Below, piece by piece: positions 17,671 through 25,108 of a stretch of 26,581 nt of DNA (position 1 is its first letter; the number at the start of each line of letters is the position of its first letter). The stretch comes from Candidatus Segatella caccae (GTDB lineage: Bacteria > Bacteroidota > Bacteroidia > Bacteroidales > Bacteroidaceae): NCBI GenBank assembly GCA_900556395.1, contig USOQ01000037.1:1-26581 (forward strand), given 5' to 3'. The notes under the pieces were generated by a model. That model was not told the origin of the DNA. It made no database searches and saw only the letters and a program-made list of their open reading frames with translations. Position numbers and translations under genes: made by a program.

Positions 17671-17714
17671 ATGACCACAAACTTTTATATTTATCAACAT
17701 AAGACACTACAAGT

Positions 17715-19088
17715 ATGAAGAAATTCTTTACACTTTTGTTGGCTGTCATCAGCACAATGACAACCTTCGCACAGACAGAACCTGCCATTGAATTGCAAGC
17801 AGAGGTAGATGGTAATACCAGAACTCTTACTATCGGACTGGGGGTAGAAGGAACAGTACAGATAGACTGGGGTAATGGAGAGAAAGTCACATCAGAAAAC
17901 ATTCCAGTATACGATGGTTGGAACCAGGTGGACGTCTCTGGTACCGTATCAGGTGATGGAAAGGTAAAAATCTATGGCGACAACATCGTTTATTTCGAAT
18001 GTTCATCAAGAGTTGATGGTGCCCAAGTATTGTCTTTGGATGTTACGAAGGCAACAGCATTGAAAGACTTGACTGCCAATACCAACAAGTTGACATCGAT
18101 CGACTTGACCAAGAACACAGAGTTGACTAAGCTGACCATCAACAACAATCAGTTGACTAATATTGATATCAGCAAGTGTACCCAATTGACAACTTTGGAC
18201 ATTACCAATAATCTCTTGACAGCAATAGACATCACCAAAAATCAGGCATTACAGACTCTCAGAATCGGCCAAAACAAACTTACTGGCGCATTGGATTTAT
18301 CCACCAATCCAACCATCAAACTTGTATATGCACAGACAAATGAATTAGCCTCGGTTAAGATAGGTAATAACACGGCATCTAAACCAACCTTCAGCTTTAA
18401 CGAGAATAAGCTCACCTCCTTTGATGCTACAGGTATTAAAGATGCTGGTAATGCAACTCTGTTCTTGATAAGCAACCAGTTAACAGAAATCACACTGCCA
18501 AGCACGAAGATGAAGAGTATAAACATCTCTAAGAATAACTTCACATTGGCTACACTCCCAGCTCCAAGCGTTGCTAAATTTTTCACTTATGCTCCACAGA
18601 ATGACTATGCCATTGCAGAATCTTACAAGGTGGGTGATGTACTCGACCTCTCATCACAGACAAGTGCCACTTTGAGCACTCAATTTGCTGTTTACAAGTC
18701 AGACAAAACTGCTCTGACAGAAGGCACCGATTACACGGTTGCTGACGGTAAGATTACATTCCTTACAGCACAGGAAGCTGTATATGTAGCCATGAGTTCT
18801 GCTTTATATAGCAAGTTTACTGGCACTAACATCTACAAGACTACCGTCACAAAGGTAGAAGGTTCTACAGGCATCAACACTGTTACTGCTCAGGGTGTGA
18901 AGGTAAGCACAGCAGGTAATGAGATTTCTATCTCTGGACTTTCACAGGGCGACGCTGTAACAGTAGCCAACTTGGATGGTACTGTAGTAGCTAACTTCCA
19001 CGCCAACTCTGCCAATGCTCATGTTCAGGCTGCAAAGGGTCTGTACATCGTCAGCATCAACGGCAAGGCCATCAAGGTAGCTCTCTAA
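17715..19088 (+). CDS. Secreted leucine-rich-repeat surface protein
   Basis: A 457-residue protein. The signal peptide ends near FAQ (residue 20). A short beta domain with IDWGNG (50-55) precedes about seven leucine-rich repeats of 21-23 residues (about 105-275) with the pattern LTxIDxTKxxxLxxLxIxNN, similar to internalin-type and other Bacteroidota surface LRR proteins. A linker region follows, then a C-terminal module (STGINTV... AAKGLYIVSINGKAIKVAL) similar to that of the preceding and following genes. LRRs usually bind proteins, so a role in holding a host or dietary protein, or in adhesion, is plausible but unproven. It lies 44 bp after the preceding gene and ends 16 bp before a T-rich terminator hairpin. 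Confidence 0.85.
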   Translation: MKKFFTLLLAVISTMTTFAQTEPAIELQAEVDGNTRTLTIGLGVEGTVQIDWGNGEKVTSENIPVYDGWNQVDVSGTVSGDGKVKIYGDNIVYFECSSRVDGAQVLSLDVTKATALKDLTANTNKLTSIDLTKNTELTKLTINNNQLTNIDISKCTQLTTLDITNNLLTAIDITKNQALQTLRIGQNKLTGALDLSTNPTIKLVYAQTNELASVKIGNNTASKPTFSFNENKLTSFDATGIKDAGNATLFLISNQLTEITLPSTKMKSINISKNNFTLATLPAPSVAKFFTYAPQNDYAIAESYKVGDVLDLSSQTSATLSTQFAVYKSDKTALTEGTDYTVADGKITFLTAQEAVYVAMSSALYSKFTGTNIYKTTVTKVEGSTGINTVTAQGVKVSTAGNEISISGLSQGDAVTVANLDGTVVANFHANSANAHVQAAKGLYIVSINGKAIKVAL

Positions 19089-19104
19089 TTATTTCTTATT
19101 TCAC

Positions 19105-19154
19105 AAAGTGCCACATCGCATGGGCGAAACGTACCATGGGTATGGCACTTTTTT
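19105..19154 (+). terminator. Intrinsic terminator (or attenuator) between LRR and M6 peptidase genes
   Basis: AAAGTGCCA (19105-19113) pairs with TGGCACTTT (19143-19151), with an inner CATGG/CCATG stem, and is followed by T-run TTTTTT (19149-19154). It ends only 19 nt before the next ATG (19174), leaving no room for a separate promoter after it. The M6 gene must therefore rely on read-through or on a promoter before the hairpin. Confidence 0.8.
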
Positions 19155-19173
19155 CAATCCAACAAGTACGACT

Positions 19174-21618
19174 ATGAAGAAGTCTTTAGCACTAACCATT
19201 CTTTGCCTCCTCTTTGCCTTCCAGGCAGGAGCATTCAACAAGAACACAGGAACCGTTGGCAACACGGTGTGCTTTGTGCGCTTTGCCGACGAGGATGCCA
19301 GCATTTTTGAGCATACGATAGACACCTATCAGAACCTGTTCAACGGAAGCTACGCTACCGACAACTCGGTATACAACTATTTCCGTCAGGCTTCCTACAA
19401 CCAACTGGAATGGAAGAGTTCCTTCTATCCTGCAACTACTGACACCAAGATCGTGTCTTACAAGACACGCTACGAAAGAGCATACTACCAGAAGTATGAT
19501 GCCACATTGCGTCCCTCTGGCTACAACTCAGACACCGAGGGTGAAGCACGCATGCAGGCATTGGTAAGAGAGATAGCCAACTATATCGATAATGACGTGA
19601 CAGACGCAACCGATATAGACAAGAATGAGGATAGATATATAGACAACCTATGCATCATCTTCAGCGGACAATCGGAACTGAGCAACAAGCGAGGCATCCT
19701 CTGGCCACAACGTAAGGACTTGGCTTTGCCTGACGAGAAGGCTATCTATATAAAAGGCAAGAAGTTGGTGGGCTACATCATGGTTTTCGACGAGGCTAAT
19801 GGTTATGAGAACTTCGAAGGCATCGCCCTCAACACCGGAGTCCTTTGCCATGAGATGTCTCACTCATTGGGTACCTACGATCTGTATCATGCTTCCGGAA
19901 GCCTCAACCCTGTAGGAATATGGGACTTGATGTCAGACAATCAGCTCGTAGCACAAAACATGACAGCCTACACCAAGTATCGCTACTGTAAATGGATTGA
20001 CGAGATACCAGAGATTTCCGAAGCTGGTACCTACACCTTGAATCCCATAGGTGGCAGCAGCAAAGAAAACATTGCTTATAAAATCAAACCAGTAGGAAGC
20101 GATGAATACTTCGTAGTGGAATACCGCAAAAAGGAAGGTTTCGACAAGAGTCTTCCTGGTTCGGGACTGCTTATTTACAGAATCAACCCAGCCTACACTG
20201 GAGGCAACGTCAACTATAATGGAACTACCCGACTCGACGAACAGTACATCTTCCGTCCTAACGGAACCACCACATCGGATGGTGATATCACAAAAGCTTT
20301 CTTCAGTGCTGAGAGTGGAAGAACTGCTTTTGGTGGCGAGGCTACAGCCAAGCCCTTCTATAGCAATGGAAAGGAGGCACCTTTTGCCATCAGCAACATT
20401 TCTACTTGCGGAAATACCATCTCGTTCTATCTGCACGAATCTACCAACCACCTCTCTCTGAGCAAGAAAGAGATAAGTCTGGCTGGAGGCGCACAGAGTT
20501 CGGCTACAGTAACCATCTCCTCTGACGAGACTTGGACATTAGAGAACCTTCCTGCATGGATCACTGTGAGCCAGACCGAGGGTACAGGAAATGCAGAAGT
20601 CACCTTCACGACAAACAGCGAGAACAATGAGCCACAAAACAGAACGGCTACCATCATGGTGAAGACTGCCAGCACGGAGGCAACACTGCCCATCACCCAG
20701 TTGTCAAACATCGTAACGGCTCCATCACAACTGACAGGAAGTGTACAAGACGACGGCATCCATTTGTCATGGACTGCAGCTTCGGCTGGCGAGACACTTC
20801 TCTACGATGACTTTGAGAATACAAAGAATCCCAATGGTTGGGTTGTCACCACTTCGGGCGATCGTGGATGGAGATGGCAGAAAGGCGACCCAAACAAGGG
20901 CACATACCGCCCATACGAGGGAAGCTATGCTGCTACTGTGTATTCCTCATGGGAGGATATTCACCAAGATGAATATTTCACATCTAAGACCTTCGCTTAC
21001 GGCAAGACGCTGAGCTTCTATTCTCGTACAACGGCTGCGGGAAAGACACCCAGAAACCCTCAATATTATAATGTGGAAGTAAGCAAGGACAACGGAAAGT
21101 CATGGACACCTATTTTCAATGCTTGTACAGACGAAGACGCATCGTTTGCGGGCAAATATACCAAGATCACCCTCGACCTCTCGGATTATCAGTCTGCAGA
21201 AATGCAGATTCGCTTCCACTGCTATGATACCGACAACACTGGTTTGAGCTACTACTGGCAGATTGACAACCTCGAAATCTTAGGCAGCAGTTCCAACAAT
21301 ATCACTGGATACAACGTGTATAGAAACGGCATCAAGATTGCCAATAGCACATCTACCGAGTTTGTTGACCCTAATCCTTTGGATGGAACCAACGTTTATA
21401 GGGTGAGTGCCACAGGAAGCTTTGGGGAAAGCAGTCCATCCAATAGTGTTGAGTTGCAGTTTACATCAACAGGTATCACAACTCCAACTACTGATGACCT
21501 TCAAGTAACTGGAGTTTACGACTGTCTGGACCGTCGCATCAACAGCAAGGAGATGCAACGCGGACAAATCTACATCGTCAAGTATGCCGATGGAAAGACT
21601 AAAAAGGTAAGTAAATAA
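19174..21618 (+). CDS. Secreted M6-family metallopeptidase with BACON and jelly-roll domains
   Basis: An 814-residue protein. I chose ATG 19174 because it begins a standard signal peptide (MKKSLALTILCLLFAFQAGA), whereas the longer frame from 19108 would run through the terminator hairpin. The catalytic domain (about 25-400) has the M6 (immune inhibitor A-like) zinc motif HEMSHSLGTYDLYH (His226, Glu227, His230) and the downstream GIWDLMSD. A BACON domain follows at about 424-511 (LSLSKKEISLAGG ... WITVSQTEG). Next are an FN3-split MAM/choice-of-anchor-J-like beta-sandwich (about 542-704, DDFENTKNPNGW ... WQIDNLEILG), the end of an FN3 fold (GYNVYRNG), and a C-terminal sorting-like module ending IYIVKYADGKTKKVSK. 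It probably degrades extracellular protein and binds substrate or mucin through its accessory domains. Confidence 0.9.
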   Translation: MKKSLALTILCLLFAFQAGAFNKNTGTVGNTVCFVRFADEDASIFEHTIDTYQNLFNGSYATDNSVYNYFRQASYNQLEWKSSFYPATTDTKIVSYKTRYERAYYQKYDATLRPSGYNSDTEGEARMQALVREIANYIDNDVTDATDIDKNEDRYIDNLCIIFSGQSELSNKRGILWPQRKDLALPDEKAIYIKGKKLVGYIMVFDEANGYENFEGIALNTGVLCHEMSHSLGTYDLYHASGSLNPVGIWDLMSDNQLVAQNMTAYTKYRYCKWIDEIPEISEAGTYTLNPIGGSSKENIAYKIKPVGSDEYFVVEYRKKEGFDKSLPGSGLLIYRINPAYTGGNVNYNGTTRLDEQYIFRPNGTTTSDGDITKAFFSAESGRTAFGGEATAKPFYSNGKEAPFAISNISTCGNTISFYLHESTNHLSLSKKEISLAGGAQSSATVTISSDETWTLENLPAWITVSQTEGTGNAEVTFTTNSENNEPQNRTATIMVKTASTEATLPITQLSNIVTAPSQLTGSVQDDGIHLSWTAASAGETLLYDDFENTKNPNGWVVTTSGDRGWRWQKGDPNKGTYRPYEGSYAATVYSSWEDIHQDEYFTSKTFAYGKTLSFYSRTTAAGKTPRNPQYYNVEVSKDNGKSWTPIFNACTDEDASFAGKYTKITLDLSDYQSAEMQIRFHCYDTDNTGLSYYWQIDNLEILGSSSNNITGYNVYRNGIKIANSTSTEFVDPNPLDGTNVYRVSATGSFGESSPSNSVELQFTSTGITTPTTDDLQVTGVYDCLDRRINSKEMQRGQIYIVKYADGKTKKVSK

Positions 21619-21662
21619 AACTATAAATTCCCCTTCCTTCCAAAGTGAAATACAATCCTACA

Positions 21663-21707
21663 ACATTCACAGACGCAAGGAGCCTTGCCTCTGTGAATGT
21701 TTTTTTT
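21663..21707 (+). terminator. Intrinsic terminator after the M6 peptidase gene
   Basis: An 18-nt arm (21663-21680) pairs with 21683-21700 across a 2-nt loop, with a single mismatch, followed by seven Ts. It is the strongest classical terminator in the window and marks the end of the susC-to-M6 unit. Confidence 0.92.
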
Positions 21708-21712
21708 ATATA

Positions 21713-21783
21713 CCTGTTGCATCATAATCTGCAATGCCCCATAAAAACGCAAGTAGCTTCAAGGGAAGAGGAAGTACTTGCGT
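21713..21783 (+). repeat. 71-bp direct repeat A (upstream of rhuM-like gene), with terminator hairpin
   Basis: The copy differs from 23081-23151 at only one base. Its end forms a hairpin CGCAAGTA/TACTTGCG followed by ATTTTTTT. It lies 6 bp after another terminator, so as a terminator here it is redundant, which suggests duplication. Confidence 0.9.
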
Positions 21784-21819
21784 ATTTTTTTCTCAAAAGA
21801 ATAAGTTTCTCTTAATTTA

Positions 21820-21851
21820 TTTGTTTGAATGAAATGTTTTCTGTATCTTTA
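21820..21851 (+). promoter_or_regulatory. Probable promoter of the rhuM-like gene
   Basis: TTTG (21820-21823), 20 bp, TATCTTTA (21844-21851), one base off the TAnnTTTG consensus. Predicted start is near 21858, giving a leader of about 65 nt. The rest of the 21784-21923 gap is AT-rich and shows nothing else. Confidence 0.6.
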
Positions 21852-21923
21852 CACGCTATAAAACAACAAGAATGATTGCTGATTAACAATAATCGGTATG
21901 AAATAAAATAGGATTTAATTGAA

Positions 21924-23054
21924 GTGGATAAAAATAAGATAACTTGCCCAAAATGCAACTCCCTGAATGTGCAATCAGAGGGGAAGATTCATTTCTGCAT
22001 GGATTGTGGTTATAAATGGGAGGATGAAATACAGCTGGATTTAGGCGAAATGATCATTTACCAATCTGACGAGGGTGTAAAATTGGATGTGAGATTGGAA
22101 AACAAAACTGTGTGGTTGAATCAAGAGCAAATAGGTGTTCTGTTTAATAAAAGTAAAGCTACTATCAGTGAACATATATCCAACATTTTCAAAGAAGGAG
22201 AGCTGGATGAAAAAGTGGTTGTTCGGAAATTCCGAACAACCACTCAACATGGTGCTTTAGAGGGAAAAACACAGAGTAAAGAGGTGAAATACTATAATCT
22301 CGACGTAGTCATCTCTGTAGGCTATCGAGTTAAATCTATTCAAGGAACACGCTTCCGCCAATGGGCTACTGAGCGACTCCATGAATATATTGTAAAGGGA
22401 TTCACAATGGATGATGAGCGACTCAAAAATATGGGTGGGAGCAGTTACTGGAAAGAACTGTTAGACCGCATTCGTGATATTCGCTCTTCTGAAAAAGTTC
22501 TTTATCGTCAAGTACTCGATATTTATGCTACGAGTGTTGACTACGATCCACGAACCGATGCTTCGAAGCTATTCTTCAAGATAGTACAAAACAAATTACA
22601 TTATGCCGCTCATGGACATACAGCAGCTGAAGTCATCTATGAGCGGGCTAATGCCGAACAACCATTTATGGGACTAAAGACTTTTGAAGGAGAATTTCCA
22701 GCTATTAAGGATATAAAGATTGCCAAGAACTATTTGAAGGAAAACGAACTGAAGATTCTCAATAATCTTGTTTCTGGATATTTCGATTTTGCTGAAATTA
22801 TGGCATTAGAACATCGTCCTGTTTACATGATGGACTACGTTAAACAGCTTGATACCATTCTGCTATCTACTGGACGACCCTTGCTGAAAGGTTCGGGAAG
22901 TATCAGTCATCAGAAAGCTATGGATAAGGCATTGGCTGAATATAGAAAATATCAGGTAAAGACACTGACTCAAGTAGAGAAAGATTATCTGGATTCTATC
23001 AATGAGTTGGGCAAATTAGCAAAACGAAAGAGAAGACAAAATGATGACCAATAA
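21924..23054 (+). CDS. RhuM-family protein with N-terminal zinc ribbon
   Basis: A 376-residue protein starting at GTG 21924. Residues 8-28 form a zinc ribbon (CPKC at 8-11, CMDC at 25-28). From about residue 43 (MIIYQSDEGVKLDVRLENKTVWL...) the sequence is RhuM-like: a helix-turn-helix-like part (LNQEQIGVLFNKSKATISEHISNIFKEGEL), the family signature VVRKFRTTTQHG, YYNLDVVISVGYRVKS and GTRFRQWATERLHEYIVKGF. A Fic/DOC-like C-terminal part follows. RhuM was named from a Salmonella pathogenicity island; its biochemical role is unknown, and relatives often occur in mobile or defence-rich DNA. RhuM proteins generally begin near IIYQ, so the ribbon is an added domain. The gene is single and lies between 71-bp direct repeats, with lower GC than its neighbours. 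Confidence 0.85.
   Translation: MDKNKITCPKCNSLNVQSEGKIHFCMDCGYKWEDEIQLDLGEMIIYQSDEGVKLDVRLENKTVWLNQEQIGVLFNKSKATISEHISNIFKEGELDEKVVVRKFRTTTQHGALEGKTQSKEVKYYNLDVVISVGYRVKSIQGTRFRQWATERLHEYIVKGFTMDDERLKNMGGSSYWKELLDRIRDIRSSEKVLYRQVLDIYATSVDYDPRTDASKLFFKIVQNKLHYAAHGHTAAEVIYERANAEQPFMGLKTFEGEFPAIKDIKIAKNYLKENELKILNNLVSGYFDFAEIMALEHRPVYMMDYVKQLDTILLSTGRPLLKGSGSISHQKAMDKALAEYRKYQVKTLTQVEKDYLDSINELGKLAKRKRRQNDDQ
22215..22243. repeat. Perfect 14-bp palindrome inside the rhuM-like gene
   Basis: GTGGTTGTTCGGAA, one central base, then its exact complement. It encodes part of the family-conserved VVVRKFRTTTQ segment. It would form a very stable hairpin in the mRNA, or could be a protein-binding site. 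Confidence 0.8.
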
Positions 23055-23080
23055 TCATCATGGAAACAGCATTGTTAAAA

Positions 23081-23151
23081 CCTGTTGCATCATCATCTGC
23101 AATGCCCCATAAAAACGCAAGTAGCTTCAAGGGAAGAGGAAGTACTTGCGT
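23081..23151 (+). repeat. 71-bp direct repeat B (downstream of rhuM-like gene), with terminator
   Basis: The second copy of the sequence at 21713-21783, 27 bp after the rhuM stop codon. The hairpin CGCAAGTA/TACTTGCG is followed by nine Ts, so it is the natural terminator of this gene. The repeats are 1368 bp apart. Confidence 0.9.
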
Positions 23152-23246
23152 TTTTTTTTATGATTATTCTTCGATGGATATATAATAAAAAGACAGAGGT
23201 TGCGTTATATTATCAGTAACAAGAATAAAAACGCAATACATATAAA

Positions 23247-23381
23247 ATGCCTATGAAGCAAAATTCTACTTCTGAAGAACAGAGACCGTCCAAAAAAACG
23301 ATCAATATGATTAAGCAGATTGCTTACACCTATCGCACTATCAAAATGAACGGGCGCTATGAGGCGTTCTGCCTCAACTAA
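23247..23381 (+). CDS. Small basic protein of 44 residues, upstream of rpe
   Basis: ATG 23247 to TAA 23381 encodes a 44-residue protein with pattern SKKTINMIKQIAYTYR in the middle and a C-terminal CLN. An A-rich leader (ACATATAAA) precedes the ATG, and the stop lies 13 bp before the rpe start, so the two are probably co-transcribed. I recall small Bacteroidota proteins with a similar SxxTxxxIKQxAxxY...LN pattern, but cannot confirm a family. It overlaps the spurious upstream extension of the rpe frame. Composition (Lys/Glu/Asn-rich helix, no signal peptide or membrane segment) suggests a cytosolic protein. Function unknown. Confidence 0.5.
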   Translation: MPMKQNSTSEEQRPSKKTINMIKQIAYTYRTIKMNGRYEAFCLN

Positions 23382-23394
23382 AACAAAAGCAAAA

Positions 23395-24045
23395 ATGAAA
23401 CCAATCATATCACCTTCTCTATTGTCAGCCAACTTCATCGACCTGAAGAGCGACATAGAGATGATCAATAAGAGCGAAGCCGACTGGCTTCATCTCGACA
23501 TTATGGACGGAGTGTTCGTTCCTAACATTTCTTTTGGCTTCCCTGTCATCGAAGCCGTGTCAAAGATTTGCACCAAGCCCCTTGACGTGCATTTCATGAT
23601 TGTACATCCCGAACAATATATCGAACAGACAGCTAAGGCTGGTGCCATGATGATGAATGTACACTACGAAGCATGTACCCATCTGCACCGCACCATTCAG
23701 CAGATACACGATGCAGGCATGAAGGCAGGCGTAACCCTCAATCCCTCTACTCCCGTCAGCGTGCTCGAAGACATTATCTGCGATGTAGACATGGTGCTGC
23801 TGATGAGCGTCAACCCAGGCTTTGGTGGTCAGAAATTCATCGAGAATACCATCAACAAGTTGGCACGCCTCCGCCAGCTCATCAAGGTATCAGGCTCTAA
23901 AGCCCTCATAGAAATCGATGGTGGTGTGCAAGCCGAAACCGCGCCCAGACTTGTCAAGGCGGGTGCCGATATCTTGGTAAGCGGAAGCTATGTGTTCAAG
24001 AGTGCTGACCCATTGGCCACCATTCATGGACTTAAAGCATTGTAA
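23395..24045 (+). CDS. rpe: Ribulose-phosphate 3-epimerase
   Basis: Rpe interconverts ribulose 5-phosphate and xylulose 5-phosphate in the pentose phosphate pathway. The 216-residue TIM barrel from ATG 23395 has the family motifs: ISPSLLSANF (Ser8), HLDIMDGVFVPNISFG (His33, Asp35, metal and catalytic site), DVHFMI, MSVNPGFGGQKFI and EIDGGV with the second catalytic aspartate, then VSGSYVFKS. The start is set by the conserved MKPIISPSLLSANF; the 12-residue upstream extension lacks family similarity and overlaps the small ORF. Its last 14 bp overlap the 3' end of the convergent sigma-factor gene. No terminator separates them. Confidence 0.96.
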   Translation: MKPIISPSLLSANFIDLKSDIEMINKSEADWLHLDIMDGVFVPNISFGFPVIEAVSKICTKPLDVHFMIVHPEQYIEQTAKAGAMMMNVHYEACTHLHRTIQQIHDAGMKAGVTLNPSTPVSVLEDIICDVDMVLLMSVNPGFGGQKFIENTINKLARLRQLIKVSGSKALIEIDGGVQAETAPRLVKAGADILVSGSYVFKSADPLATIHGLKAL

Positions 24046-24634
24046 TATTAGCCAAAACATCATGCTCCTTAGCCATACGACGTAGGTTAAGGAGCGCATA
24101 GCGCATCCTACCAAGGCTGGTATTGATGCTTACATTGGTAAGCTCTGCGATTTCCTTAAACGAAAGTTTCTGATAAAAACGCATAAACACCACCTCTCTC
24201 TGTGTAGGAGGAAGTAGGTTTACCATCTTCTTAACATCCGACAACACCTGTCCACGTACAATACTACTCTCTGCATTGTCGAAAACGATATATTCATCTC
24301 TCATTTTCGACAAGTCATTATCATCGGGAGTCTCAACTATGTTCTGCAACTTGTTGTCACGATACATATCCATCATCACATTATGGGCAATGCGCATGCA
24401 CCAAGATAAAAACTTACCATTGGCAACATACTTGCGATGCTGTAGTGTGCTGATAACCTTGACAAAGGTTTCTTGGAAGACATCATTTGCCTTCTCTTGG
24501 TCACGCACCACAAACATGATGTAGGAAAACAATTTGAGTTCATTACGAGATAGCAATAAATCAAAAGCCCGATTATCTCCCTCAACATAAGCTAAGGCAA
24601 GCTGTTCGTCGGTCATTGTTTCGAGTTTACTCAT
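24032..24634 (-). CDS. ECF-type sigma-70 family RNA polymerase sigma factor
   Basis: A 200-residue two-domain sigma factor. Region 2 includes AFDLLLSRNELKLFSYI, DVFQETFVKVI and FLSWCMRIAHNVMMDMYR (core binding and -10 recognition). Region 4 is LPPTQREVVFMRFYQKLSFKEIAELTNVSINTSLGRMRYALLNLRR, a helix-turn-helix for -35 recognition. No anti-sigma gene lies next to it, so how it is controlled cannot be seen. It has its own consensus promoter (24754-24723) and an 80-nt leader. The targets are unknown. Confidence 0.93.
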   Translation of the reverse strand: MSKLETMTDEQLALAYVEGDNRAFDLLLSRNELKLFSYIMFVVRDQEKANDVFQETFVKVISTLQHRKYVANGKFLSWCMRIAHNVMMDMYRDNKLQNIVETPDDNDLSKMRDEYIVFDNAESSIVRGQVLSDVKKMVNLLPPTQREVVFMRFYQKLSFKEIAELTNVSINTSLGRMRYALLNLRRMAKEHDVLANITML

Positions 24635-24722
24635 TTTTCTAACCTTATTTAGTTTCTTAAAGTAGAAATCTCTTCTATAGGCTATTCTGCGTTTATTGTG
24701 TTAGGAATGTTAAAAATCACTG

Positions 24723-24754
24723 CAAAGATAGCTTTTTTTTCAAAATTAACCAAA
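24723..24754 (-). promoter_or_regulatory. Promoter of the sigma-factor gene
   Basis: On the minus strand TTTG (24754-24751), 20 bp, TATCTTTG (24730-24723), an exact consensus match. Predicted start is near 24716. Confidence 0.75.
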
Positions 24755-24827
24755 CAAGATGCCTTTTTTATCATCATACACACATTTTTTAACAATTAGA
24801 TGTTTACTTACGAGGAATATGGTACTG

Positions 24828-24937
24828 GGGAGGGCGTGGCATCTTGCCCGCCCATAAGCAACGAGCATTTTGATTAAGACAACAGCTTTTAGGGAATATC
24901 ATGAGAATCATGGGCGGGCAAGATGCCACGCCCTCCC
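24828..24937. repeat. 110-bp GC-rich element with 28-bp perfect terminal inverted repeats
   Basis: Arms 24828-24855 and 24910-24937 are exact reverse complements (each begins or ends GGGAGGGCGTGG/CCACGCCCTCCC), around a 54-nt AT-rich centre with no ORF. ACTGG and AGTG flanks extend the pairing imperfectly. The arms are about 70 percent GC against a low-GC background. It resembles a MITE or mobile hairpin; no clear target-site duplication is seen. Confidence 0.8.
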
Positions 24938-24973
24938 AGTGCAAGGATGGGTGAATAATCTCCTTATAATCAT

Positions 24974-25108
24974 ATACAGAACTTTCGTATATCAGGAAGT
25001 TTAAGGAGTTAAGAAGTTAAGGAGTTAAGGAGTTAAGACGTATGTCTTGCTGCTCAAAAACTACACCCACAAGACTATTGTCTTAACTCCTCAGCGACCG
25101 TAGGGAGC
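24974..25108 (-). repeat. Dispersed GAGTTA-type structured repeat, copy 3 (truncated)
   Basis: The inverse orientation of copies 1 and 2. It begins with the end motif ACAGAACTTTCGTATA, contains the AAGACGTATGTCTTGCTGCTC and GACTATTGTCTTAACTCCTC parts, and stops abruptly after CGACCGTAGGGAGC, where transposase-fragment sequence begins. Confidence 0.8.

Noticed and set aside
21713..23151. Integrase attachment sites (attL/attR) for a mobile island
   Set aside because: No integrase or tRNA gene occurs within the 1.4 kb; a repeat-bracketed cassette is the safer reading.
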